Below, one piece after another: positions 52,557-62,323 of a DNA stretch of 64,000 bases. Where the stretch lies: positions 360,654-424,653 of the forward strand of contig QZCP01000445.1 of assembly GCA_003956705.1 (NCBI GenBank), written 5' to 3'. Each line of letters opens with the position of its first letter. Within the stretch, counting starts at the first letter, position 1. A model generated the notes under the pieces. That model saw only the letters and a program-made list of their open reading frames with translations. It was not told the origin of the DNA and made no database searches. A program made the position numbers and the translations under genes. The stretch comes from Brevipalpus yothersi. Lineage: Eukaryota > Arthropoda > Arachnida > Trombidiformes > Tenuipalpidae.

Positions 52557-53052
52557 ATGTGAGTATAAGAAAGATTATTTTTTTCCTGTGGCTATCTTAA
52601 TGTTTAATTTCTCGTAAATTCATGATCACAGGGCTGCCGCTGCTACTGCAAAGGTTACTTTCAAAATAACGCTCACCTCGGATCCAAAGTTACCATTCAA
52701 GATGTGAGTATGATGATGATATATGTCGCGTGTCATTTGTACTATCGCCATTATTGATTGCTGCCACACTTAAAAGTTTTGTTTTTGTTGTTACCTTCAC
52801 TCCTGATCTTATGTGTGTGTGTTTGTTTTTCCTTTCTTCTGGAAAATATTTAGATTAAAAGTTCCCGATAATACACCATTCACTGCAGTACTCAAGTATG
52901 CAGCTGAAGAATTTCGAGTTCCACCAGCAACAAGTGCCATAATTACTGATGATGGAATCGGAATCAATCCATCTCAAACTGCTGGAGATGTTTTCCTGAA
53001 GCATGGATCTGAATTGAGACTGATTCCTCGAGACAGAGTTGGCTCTAGTTAA
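52557..53052 (+). CDS. UFM1: Ubiquitin-fold modifier 1 (UFM1)
   Basis: Exons 52557-52558 (the coding end of a longer 5' exon), 52632-52703 and 52854-53052 give 90 residues. UFM1 is a ubiquitin-like protein attached to targets by UBA5, UFC1 and UFL1, notably ribosomal protein RPL26 at the ER. The family is unmistakable: KVTFKITLTSDP, then TPFTAVLKYAAEEF, ATSAIITDDGIGINP and LKHGSELRLIPRDRVGSS. The final two Ser would be trimmed by the UFSP protease to expose the conjugating Gly88. The start codon is split: a 5' exon ends in AT before GTGAGT, and the next exon begins with G. An in-frame TAA at 52539-52541 leaves this the only ATG in frame. The N-terminus carries an extra AAAATA before the usual KVTFKI start. 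Confidence 0.95.
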
Positions 53053-53562
53053 TAGTATTCACTTATCTAGTATTTCATCAGCTCTGAGAATCTTTTTCAA
53101 CCAATCAAACTCTTATGTTGGTATAACTCATCAAATTTCAATGCTTCTTACATTCGGAAACTGTACATCATCCTTTCGGTAATCAGTTCTAAAATTTTCA
53201 CTCAAATCTCTTACCAGCATTCTATTTGAAGTCTACTGTTTTGTAACATTCGATCGAATTTTTTGCGAATACTTTGATTGTATGAAGGCTTGATCGTTTT
53301 GGGGAGAAGAATGTTATTTTAGATCAGAGATTCTTCCTCAATAAACGTTGATTTTCTTATAACGCTTTGTCGTGTTTAGGAAGTGGGTACATTGGTGTAT
53401 TTTATACATATAACATATAACATGCATACATGTATCTCCTTACTCTGAAATTGTTTTTTACATTGAAGGGTCTGAAAAAAAGCTACGAATATCTGAATGA
53501 ATATACATTATGAGATAGGAATGATACAATCTCAAATTCCACATTGTTACAGTGGAAATAAG
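53053..53562. other. Convergent 3' gap between UFM1 and NOSIP
   Basis: It contains the UFM1 3' UTR and the probable NOSIP 3' UTR. No canonical minus-strand poly(A) hexamer was spotted. Confidence 0.6.
53340..53345 (+). terminator. Poly(A) signal of UFM1
   Basis: AATAAA lies about 290 bases after the UFM1 stop and before the convergent NOSIP stop at 53563. It is the only canonical hexamer in that gap on the plus strand that I see. Confidence 0.6.
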
Positions 53563-54593
53563 TTACACTTGCATCACTGGTTTTGATGTTTTCGCTTCTA
53601 AAACATTGGTACTCGCATAGCCCGTTCCTCCTCTTCTGAGGGGAATAATATCTTTCTCCTTAAGTCGGGTACTAGTCAGGGGATCAATCATGTCTTTACG
53701 GATAATTTTTTCCACACAATCCATCGTAATCACTTGACCAGATGGTCTTAGAACAGCACATGGCACTGAATTGCCAAGAATATCACCGGTTATTGGGCAA
53801 CGATAACGTTCCTAAAAGAAACCAAATAGATTAGAGGAATCGATGAAACCTCAATTAAAAGAGAATTTTCTTACTTGACGAGTTATTAATTCCTCTCGAC
53901 TGAGATTTTTGTCAATCGGAGTGAAGACAATCGGTAGAAGATCTTTGGCCCGGAGAGCTTTTCCACTCATTGGACAATAAACAGTTTGATCTGGAGGTTT
54001 GAGGTCAGGTTTCTTGTCACTTTGAGGAGTCATTGAGGGAACCCAAAAGCTTGGAAGTATTTTATCACGTCCTTCTTTCATGTTTGAAACACTTTTTTCC
54101 TCCGATGTTTTGTCTTGTGATGAACTAGGCTTGGAACTTTCAGTCGAAGATCCATTATGAATAACTAGACTTCGTTCAAGATTGACAAATTTTTCTGCTC
54201 GACTTTCCTCTTCAGCAGCGGCAATTTGGGCCAATTCCTCCTGCTCTTTACGCTTTCCACGTTCATATTGTTTAAGTTTTCGAGCATTTTCAGCTTTTTT
54301 GTGTATAATGTATTCAAGTATAGCCTCTTTATCAAAAATATATCCATCTGGACTAGTTTAGGAAAAAAGAGAAGGGATGAAAATTCCAACTTCGCAGATC
54401 ACTATAATGATACTCACGTAATAACTGGATTACGGCAGGGTTGTAGAGTCAAACAACATGCATCAAAATCTCCAATAGAATCTTTGGCCAACCTCTCTTT
54501 GATTGTACCATAACCAGACCTCAAAGTGTCACGTTTACGCTCATGATAAGTATAACAGGCAGATGCAGTATTGTTCTTAGCGTGTCTGGTCAT
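53563..54593 (-). CDS. NOSIP: Nitric oxide synthase-interacting protein (NOSIP), RING/U-box E3 ligase
   Basis: Three exons join in phase: 54593-54418, 54352-53875 and 53811-53563, giving 300 residues (human protein 301). NOSIP is a U-box-type E3 ubiquitin ligase found in the nucleus and with spliceosomal complexes; in vertebrates it also binds nitric oxide synthases. It starts MTRHAKNNTASACYTYHER. The N-terminal half of the split U-box follows, with DFDACCLTLQPCRNPVITPDG at about 42-62, then a basic coiled linker (about 72-110). The middle has KILPSFWVPSMTP and CPMSGKALR, and the second half starts ERYRCPITGD (219). It ends SVPCAVLRPSGQVIT and a RGGTGYA...KPVMQV tail. The ATG agrees with the family start. 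It is tail-to-tail with UFM1 and head-to-head with MAGT1. Confidence 0.97.
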
Positions 54594-55691
54594 CTTTGTA
54601 TTCCCTCAAAACAATATTCTTTCCGACTTTAAGATTGTTTACATAAAATTTCCTTTGGGATCATGTGCTGGTGACAATATTCCGAGTATATTCTGATGTA
54701 TAAGATAGACCACTATCAGGAAAAGAATAGATGCTGATACGAGAAGACCAAAAAAGATGAAATGATCACCCATTTAACCATTCAAATTCCAAAAAAGATT
54801 CGCAATCCACTTCTGTCAATGTAGCAAGATCAAAATACATGCAATCATCAGTTCAATTAGAACTCTCGCCAGAACGTACTGGTTCTGTCTATGGGCCTAA
54901 ATTGTAACAATCAGAACAAACACAAAAGCAAATGTTTCCCACCTACACATTTGTGTGTTTCGATTTAATCGAAACACACAAATCAACAATCAAAACAAAT
55001 AAGATTCCTCTATCATCTGCACAAGCAGCAAAACACCACACTCCTACACCGTTCAATCAACACCATTGAAACCTAATCATTCTAAATCTCCACTGAATTA
55101 AGTAAAATTATTCACTACTAACCTATGTGTAACCTGTGTGTTCCATTTAAATCACTCAAATCACATTTAAATCACATTTAAATGTATTAAATAACACCTT
55201 CATCAAAGTTGAACGTGTTTAAATGCTCAAGTGTGTGTGAACATGTAAGCCGGCTTACAAGTTCCGATAGTAAGTATCTGATCTTTATGTGTTGGTTGAC
55301 TTCGTGGTCATGTTTTGGATTGGATTTTGGATCAATCAATTTCCTATGTGTGTGTATGTATTTAATTAAACAGATTGACACAAGTTTGTTAGGATAAGTT
55401 TTGCTTTGGCAACCATTCATTTACTCACATAGAGTGAACATATCTCATTAGGATACACAATCTGGTCCAATATTGAATGATTAATTATTTTTGTTATCAT
55501 CAGTTCAATTTAATTTTGAAATAACATTTTGATTTCAATTTGTGTTTCAATGTGTGTGTAGTTTTAGGTGTATTGGGCTTGATTGTGTACCTTTTTGTTA
55601 TTGATTTGATAGCAATTCCATTTTTGAGAAACACACTCACACGTTTCGATTTTATATCATCATCCTTCCTCAATCAGTGATAAAGGCCACC
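54594..55691. promoter_or_regulatory. Shared divergent promoter region of NOSIP and MAGT1
   Basis: About 1.1 kb separates the two start codons. It contains the 17-bp-arm inverted repeat at 54949-54983, three CATTTAAATCA-like direct repeats at about 55145-55185, and no (GA)n tract. Transcription starts are not determinable from sequence alone. Confidence 0.6.
54949..54983. repeat. Perfect inverted repeat, 17-bp arms, 1-nt spacer
   Basis: The arms ATTTGTGTGTTTCGATT and AATCGAAACACACAAAT are exact reverse complements around one T. It sits in the shared upstream region of the divergent genes NOSIP and MAGT1, about 355 bases from the NOSIP start and 710 from the MAGT1 start. A dimeric regulator site or a cruciform is possible. 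Confidence 0.9.
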
Positions 55692-57180
55692 ATGAGATAT
55701 AATAATCATTGCCTGTCCATTGGTGATCTTAATCGATACATATTTAAAACATTCATTGTTCTAATTTTTGTTACATCCATATCAAATCTAAGTGATGGAG
55801 CTAAACGTAAAGAGGTAAGAGTACAGAGAGATATCAATTATGCTGATGTTGAAGTGTCTACGTTATCGATCTATGTGTATGTGTCATGTTGGTTTTTCTT
55901 GTGGATATGTAGAAGTTCATTTGATAATTGATCACAAGAAAAATGATGACAACACGAACGATAATCAATTTGATTAACTGAGATGATGATTATTGATGAA
56001 CCTTTTCTTAATCCACTTTCTATTTTATACATTCTAGGGTGGCCCGTTGACATTAGCTGATAGAATAGAGCAATTGACCGAGATGTCAATGCGAAAGCCG
56101 GTTATAAGATTAAATGGAGAAAAATTTAAGCAATTCATCGGAGTGAAGAGTTTCCCGAGAAATTATTCATTTGTGATCATGATGACCGCTCTATCACCTC
56201 ATCGTCAGTGTGGAGTATGTCGAATGGCTATGGATGAATATTCAATTGTGGCCAATTCATGGCGTTATTCTCCACATAACAATAAATTGTTCTTCGGAAT
56301 GGTAGATTTCGATGAGGGTTCTGAGGTTTTCCAAATGCTTGGTATTGGATCTGCTCCAGTTTTTCTATACTTCTCCGAGAAAGGTAAACCAAAATCTCCA
56401 GAAGTTTTGGATATTGAACGTAAAGGATATGCTGCCGAAACCATCGGCAAATGGGTCTCTGATGTTAGTTCGCTAAACATTCGAGTTATTAGACCACCGA
56501 ATTATTCCACCACATTAGTCATTCTTGCCTTAATGATGGCTACAGCCTCTTTACTCTACATTAAACGAAACAATCTCGACTTTCTCTATAATCGCAATTC
56601 TTGGGCATTCATTTCTTTGGTGAGTTGTCACATTATAAACACACTTCCGACGATCGTTCTAACAATCTTTGTTTCACTATCACCCTTTTCCAGTCCATTG
56701 TTTTCGCAATGACTTCTGGTCAAATGTGGAATCACATCCGAGGACCACCTCTGATGACTCGCAATCGGATGGGCCAGGGTATAACTTATATTCACAATAG
56801 TTCAAGTGCCCAATTTGTATTAGAGACTTACATTGTCATCGCTTTGAGTGAGTATCGAGATCATTTGCACATTTTCTTGAATTGAGCTAGAATCTGATTA
56901 CTTTATCCCTCCAGACGCCGCAATAGCTGTGGGAGTAATCCTCATGAATCATGCTATGAAAAGCAAAGGAGATCATAGAAAGAGGAAGAGTAAGTCTATT
57001 GCAAAAGCAACGAGTTTCTAACTAGCTTGAAATAACACATTCTCATCTGTTCTTTACCCTTTATTCATTTCAGTTCAAGCAATCTTTGGCTTCGCTTTGA
57101 TGGTCTTGTTTTTCAGCTTACTGTTGTCCATATTCAGAAGTAAAGCTCACGGGTATCCTTACAGTTTTCTCATCAAGTGA
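55692..57180 (+). CDS. MAGT1: Oligosaccharyltransferase subunit MAGT1/TUSC3 (OST3/OST6 family)
   Basis: Five exons join in phase: 55692-55814, 56038-56619, 56694-56847, 56915-56989 and 57074-57180, giving 346 residues. The protein is the thioredoxin-like subunit of the STT3B oligosaccharyltransferase in the ER membrane. It holds substrate cysteines so that N-glycosylation sites are reached before disulfides form. The start has an ideal context (GCCACCATGAG). A signal peptide is at about 13-37. The lumenal thioredoxin domain has the redox pair CGVC (99-102) and cis-Pro148 (GSAPVF). Four membrane segments follow, the first at about 193-212, with GQMWNHIRGPP between the second and third. The end is GYPYSFLIK. 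MAGT1 and TUSC3 are vertebrate paralogues of one invertebrate gene, so the symbol stands for the pair. Confidence 0.96.
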
Positions 57181-57212
57181 AGTTGTATGGAGTGGATAAC
57201 AGTACATGATTG

Positions 57213-57218
57213 AATAAA
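57213..57218 (+). terminator. Poly(A) signal of MAGT1
   Basis: AATAAA lies 33 bases after the MAGT1 stop, implying a very short 3' UTR. Confidence 0.65.
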
Positions 57219-57236
57219 AGAAAAATTTTTCAACTG

Positions 57237-57242
57237 TTTATT
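57237..57242 (-). terminator. Poly(A) signal of the mitochondrial ACP gene
   Basis: TTTATT on the plus strand is AATAAA on the minus strand, about 270 bases after the ACP stop. It lies only 18 bases beyond the opposing MAGT1 signal, so the two transcripts should overlap at their 3' ends. Confidence 0.55.
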
Positions 57243-57508
57243 TAAATCATTCTACTTGATTGTGGTCAGTCGAAAGAAAAAATATCTCCAACCTTCTACT
57301 CTCTTGATACAAGGATGAACTTTTTTTGACCATGACCTCTCTCTTAGTCGGAGAATAATCTAGAATGATCGAGAAAAATGAGTCAGGTCTTAGTGGTAAA
57401 CTTGCCAATTAATATCAATTCAAGATAAGCCCTCACTGTCAGCACAACGAGTCGTTCAAAGATGGTCAATTTATAGGGAAGGATGATTTGGGGAAAATTT
57501 TGATGTCT

Positions 57509-58124
57509 TCATCCCATATCGCTTTTCGGACGAGGCAATTCGGACTCTGGATGCCATTCCAGCCATTCATCGTCTTTTTTCTTGATGAAATTAACAATAT
57601 CTCGAGGAGTAAATAATTTATCGGCATCAGTGTCATTAATTTGGAACATGAATTCATCCTCAATTCCCATAACAATTTCCAATTGGTCTAGTGAATCCAT
57701 GCCCATATCATTCATGAAGTGTGAATCAAAAGTGACCTGAAAAATGATTACATTAATCATTAAAAGAATCAATAATGTTAAATCACAGCAAACTACTCAC
57801 CTTACTCTTGTCCACTTTATCGTGTCCCTTGACTACCTTCATTACTCTCTCCTCAATTTCGGCTAGCTCCATCTTTTTACGATCATCAACCCATGTTCTC
57901 ACCTTAACACCACGACTGATGACCACGGAGCACATGGAACATCCGACACCAGCAACACTATTGACTAGATTATGATGATTTTCATTACCATTATTAACAT
58001 TACCATCATTCACTCGATGCACCAATAGACAACTTGCACGAGTGATCAATGATACTGGACCATTATTAATTTTTTGCAGCCTAGCCAGTACCGGACGACT
58101 TTGACTAACAAATCGTGAAGCCAT
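57509..58124 (-). CDS. NDUFAB1: Mitochondrial acyl carrier protein / complex I subunit NDUFAB1
   Basis: Two exons, 58124-57801 and 57736-57509, join in phase to 183 residues. The protein carries acyl chains on a 4'-phosphopantetheine arm for mitochondrial fatty-acid synthesis and lipoate formation. It is also a structural subunit of respiratory complex I and supports Fe-S assembly. The prosthetic-group Ser123 is in MGMDSLDQLEIVM. Helix-III residues (EDEF, then FTPRDIVNFIKKK) follow. The N-terminus (MASRFVSQSRPVLARLQKIN) is a basic, Ser/Arg-rich mitochondrial presequence. It is longer than human NDUFAB1 (156 residues) because of an Asn/Gly-rich linker (about 39-55) and a charged C-terminal tail. 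It is convergent with MAGT1 and divergent from the next gene. Confidence 0.96.
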
Positions 58125-58834
58125 TTATCAATGGTTACTCCTACACACCACTCACACAACACCAACTAAATTAACAAACTATCACACACAATTAATCATC
58201 AATTAAGCAATCAAGATGCCAGAAAAATGTACTCAAAACAGTTTTCAAGTCAACCTTCAAGCGAAAACATGCCGATTCCAGAGGGCGCTTATCAGGTATG
58301 AACTCAAAAAATTGTGGCGGGAAAAACATTTTTCCAAGAAAAATCATTTGCCAATAAAATTTGAATCATCATCATCCGAAAAGTTGATAAAATCTTAAGA
58401 TGATTATTAACCTTCAAAATTAATCATCTTGACCAGTCATGAGATAGCAACTTTTTATCTATAGCTATGACTCTTTGACCATTGTGCCGAACAAAATTTG
58501 GAGCTATAAGAGAGTGAAACCTCAATAACCACGGTATCAGTTGGATTGATACAGTGTTTCAACTTGTGTGTGTCTGTCTGCTTTACTAGCGAACGTGGTA
58601 ACAACCTCGATCTTGACATTTTCTAGACCGGTGGACAATTGTGCTGTAATTAATTAATTTTAACAATTTAAATATGTTCCATGATCGTGTTTAGATGTTG
58701 GGTTAACGTTGTAGCGGTATATTTTCTGTAGTTACTTTCACGAATGCGAACGATCTGTGGCTACATGTGACCACATTTGTATCACTTGTTTTTCATTTCA
58801 ACTGGACAAATCACTTGTTAATTTTCAATCAATC
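58125..58834. promoter_or_regulatory. Divergent upstream region of ACP and the coiled-coil gene
   Basis: About 0.7 kb lies between the two ATGs. It contains no long microsatellite. A 22-base segment at 58755-58776 matches 2442-2463 with one difference. Transcription starts cannot be placed. Confidence 0.5.
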
Positions 58835-59542
58835 ATGGTTAAAAGATTCACAAAATCATTGACTCCTAGAAATTCTAAAAATTTGGTGAGTAGCTTCGAT
58901 CATATATTATTCGGGATCGATGATATGATAGGAAAATATTTGATTATGTTTTTTTGTAAACAATTTAACCAGAGGCCGCCTAATAATACACCTGCCAAGT
59001 CGATTGTTACCAAAATGAGGACATGTGATGATTATGTTTCTCTCGCTGTTGAGCTGAATAAATTACTCGATCGAAATGATATACTGTGTAAAGAAAATTG
59101 TCAACTCAAGAGGTCTCTTCGTGCCAAAGACCGAGAATTAACACAAATCAAGCGACGTATATCAAAATTGGAAAGTAGTGATGAAAATAGTAGACCATCA
59201 TCGGCCAACAATGGCCGTAAAAAGCAGCATTCCTCTAAGCGGATGAAAGCAAATGGATGGAATAAAGAGAGAGAAACAAGTGATGAAGGATACGATGGTT
59301 GGTCTAGTGATGATTATGGCATGATGGATGTTACAGTGGTTCTTACCCGGATGTCACCGGAAGAATTGCAGAGATATCCTACTCCAGACACAGGAAAACA
59401 GCCCAATTCGGCTCGAAAACTTTTAAACCCGGTTCTAAAACCACGTAAAACAGTTCTTAAAGAGCGATCTCCCAACGATGAGTGGTCATCGACCTTTCTG
59501 AAGCACGATTTTTATCTGAATAGATTCTTGAATGTTTTGTAA
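58835..59542 (+). CDS. Unrecognised basic coiled-coil protein
   Basis: I do not recognise this gene. The first ATG in the frame is at 58835 (upstream in-frame codons begin only with GTG). A probable 87-base intron (58886-58972, GTGAGT...ttaaccAG) is a multiple of three and free of stops. The product is therefore 206 residues if spliced and 235 if retained. Spliced, it has a basic N-terminus (MVKRFTKSLTPRNSKNL), a heptad-like coiled coil at about 38-84 (ELNKLLDRNDILCKENCQLK), a Ser/Lys/Glu-rich polar linker, a hydrophobic patch (DVTVVLTRMSPEELQRYP) and a basic tail with TP and SP sites. This resembles the general layout of small chromosomal or cell-cycle proteins such as shugoshin, but no diagnostic motif is present and that remains a guess. 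Balanced composition and a clean frame argue that it is real. Confidence 0.7.
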   Translation: MVKRFTKSLTPRNSKNLVSSFDHILFGIDDMIGKYLIMFFCKQFNQRPPNNTPAKSIVTKMRTCDDYVSLAVELNKLLDRNDILCKENCQLKRSLRAKDRELTQIKRRISKLESSDENSRPSSANNGRKKQHSSKRMKANGWNKERETSDEGYDGWSSDDYGMMDVTVVLTRMSPEELQRYPTPDTGKQPNSARKLLNPVLKPRKTVLKERSPNDEWSSTFLKHDFYLNRFLNVL

Positions 59543-60163
59543 ACTCAAAGTTCCTCAACCATATCTATTTAACCACAAGAGTTGGATGGGTTCAAACCAA
59601 AATTAGTATATCCTAGAAATTTTTTATCTTACATGTATCGTCTCTACCATTGAAACATATCTTGTTTTTACTTTTCTCAGCTTGTTCCAATTACCAGTGT
59701 TAGTTATCACTTTTTAACGCTAAATCACCTTGGATTGTACCACCTTCTATCGAACACTAGTTAAACTAAACGATCGAACCTGATTGATATGAATTCGATT
59801 TCTTCCCTCGCTTTTCTTTGATCCTCAACTTATTATCCTCGAATCCATTTCCCGTTATTTTACGCTTAGAACTCATGTTCTTACATCTCCCTGATATCAC
59901 AGTTCAGTGTAGTAGAATTCTTCAATGAAAATCTGATCATATAATTCAACAGACTTTCTCGTTCCTCCAACCACAAGCGTCTTCCGAGAAATTGAGAGTT
60001 CATTATATGAAATTTGAGCGATCTTCATCAGAATCGTCTCTTGCGATGGGTTTATTTTTGAGTATATAAAAGATTATAAAAAAAGTTCAAGAGTATTGAT
60101 TGTCGATTTGAAATCAAAAACATAATTCACAATTCATCATCATCATTTCAAAGCCAAACAAAG
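59543..60163. other. Convergent 3' gap, coiled-coil gene and DUF2236 gene
   Basis: It contains the 3' UTRs of both genes. No microsatellite and no coding region are seen. Confidence 0.6.
60051..60056 (-). terminator. Poly(A) signal of the DUF2236 gene
   Basis: TTTATT on the plus strand (AATAAA on the minus strand) lies about 110 bases after the stop codon of the minus-strand gene. Confidence 0.55.
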
Positions 60164-61121
60164 CTAACAAGCTACTGGACTTGCTAAATTTGCCACTTTT
60201 TCGATAACATTAGCATTGATCTCAGCCAACTTACATGATTCCATCGGATTACTGGTCATTTTATCACCACTATTATCATTATTGTTCCGCATACAAACTC
60301 CTTTACTTTGTTCTTCGAGTGTTTTATTGGGCATATCGGATGTTTGGAATGCATCTATGTAATCCAAATCGATTGCATATGGACAGCCAGACTCGAATTT
60401 TTCGTTCGGATACTTTTTGATCAGCATCTTAACATGTTGATCTCGCTTCTTCTCCTGTCTTCTGACATTCCAACGAAGTAAAGAATTGAGTGGTGCATAT
60501 ATCATTCTACTCTTCAATCCTGTGTGAACCAAAAAGGTGAGTATACTGTATCGAATACGATGTACTCGTTTGAGTGGAATTTCAACTGGAATTTCTAGTG
60601 CAGTGTAAAAATGTTTCAGAAAAGTTTGCCATCTCAGTGATGGATTGAGTGGACGCAACGATTTCGCAATTCCCTTGGCCATCTCATAGCCCACTGGTGC
60701 TGGGTGGGGATTTTGGCCAATAACTGCCCGATATTCTCGATCCAATATCAGCTTATACAATGCTCGTGATTCACGCAGATTACCGTTACAAATATTGAAA
60801 CGATCTTCGATACCATGCAAGTAGCCCATGAAGCGCCAAAAATAATTCAATAATTCCAAATCATTATCACTCAATGAATGGCCGCCACAATCTTTGGGAT
60901 ACAATATCAACACCCCGATAAATGCCCACTGAGTGATGGCCATTTCCCATTGTGATACCCAAATTCGATCGCGTCCAATTACTCGGCCAGTTTTTTTGTT
61001 CATCATTTCACAGGCTCGAGCGTGCATTCGACGAACCTGACGAATGGACTTGTACGCTTTGCTGCCTTCCTTGTAAGGATCTTCCTCATACCTGAAAAGT
61101 GGGTGGTTGATGTGAAAGAGA

Positions 61122-61186
<65 letters not shown>

Positions 61187-62323
61187 GGAGAGGAAAAGAA
61201 GAAAATATACTGATTCAGATCTGATTTTTTTCAATCATGATTTTTTTTTGTTCAATTCTTTTGAATACAATTTACCGATTGATAGAAAACTTTTTTGAAA
61301 ATTTTCTCTCTCTCTCTCTTCTTCGTTCATCTTTTCTTTCCACTCAAAAGCAATCAATCAGCACAATAATTGAATTGTGTGATTACTACAATCACACATC
61401 AATAGCTTCGATAGCTAACGGATGTTTGATTCATTCCAACTAAACTAATATCTTCTATTGTTTTTGTTTGACTTTTATCTCATCTTGAAATCGATAGTAG
61501 CTTCCTGGTGACTCATTCATGTAATTTGAATCGCGTTCTCGTTAACTTCTGGGCTTTCGATTAAGGATCAACACAAAATCTTCTGAATTGAGAACCTATT
61601 CCCTATCAAAAATCGAATGATCATAAAGCAGAATTAATGGCAAAAGCTTGTAAAATTCTCTCGATCTTCAGTTTCACGATGACCATCAACTCCGATCAAT
61701 TGATTCATCAGAGACCATTATTCGAATTGATATCCATCGAAGTTCTAGTCGTTAACGCAGCTGATGTGTGAAGGTAATCAGCACAATACATTGTACCAAA
61801 CTCACAACTCAACTCACTCTACCCAGTAAAACTCACAATTATGAAGCACATCAGAAAAATATCGATAAAATTAGGTGCTGATAGTGTATCAACATTCCTA
61901 GATGATATGAATGAACGTCTGATTGCAGTTAAGCACAATCGTATTTGAACACAGTTTCCACTATGTATTTTTTGAATCCACCGACAATGTCTCCGACTAC
62001 ATCGAATCTCGTGTATCATGTGCATCTTTCATGAAAGTTCAAAGTTCTTTTATCATTATCAGGTGTATTCCTGAACCTGATTCTCTCTTTCTCCCATGAA
62101 TTTGCTCTATGAAATTTCAATTCATCCAGAAGCTTGCATCCAAAAAGTGATCACTAATATAGAATTTTGATCTACCTACCAACTTCGGACATGAACGATT
62201 GTCGATAGGTATCTTCGAAAGAGTTTAGGAATGTCTTTTGAGTTACCAGTGGCCAATAAGGGCTCCAAGCCAGATGGTAATTGGACAACCATCAATAGAC
62301 CAACCAAGTGTGACATGTTTAAG
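60164..62323 (-). CDS. DUF2236 / mpaB-Lcp-like haem oxygenase family protein (5' incomplete)
   Basis: Exons 62323-62180 and 61091-60164 join in phase (Trp = TG|G), giving about 356 residues. The acceptor at 62324 leaves two codon bases to an upstream exon I could not find. The family includes the latex-clearing protein Lcp and fungal ER oxygenase MpaB, which cleave C=C bonds with b-type haem. The core pattern is visible: SHLVGLLMVVQLPSG, RRYLSTIVHVRSWYEEDP, then IRQVRRMHARA. From memory of Lcp, Arg164 and Thr168 are four apart with the haem-ligand His198 thirty further on. Here Arg-x-x-x-Thr in RYLST is followed exactly thirty residues later by the His of RRMH. Tyr/Trp-rich helices follow (QWAFIGVLILYP, YFWRFMGYLHGIEDRF), then a polar tail ending SPVAC. 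Animal members have no established substrate. Confidence 0.88.
61118..61183. repeat. (GA)n microsatellite
   Basis: A GA tract in the intron (61092-62179) of the DUF2236 gene, immediately upstream of the acceptor, where it reads as a (TC)n polypyrimidine tract in the transcript. The same intron contains no other recognisable element. Confidence 0.95.

Noticed and set aside
55677..55691. Five-codon upstream extension of MAGT1
   Set aside because: It starts with GTG. The ATG at 55692 has an ideal context (GCCACC) and is followed by a signal peptide.
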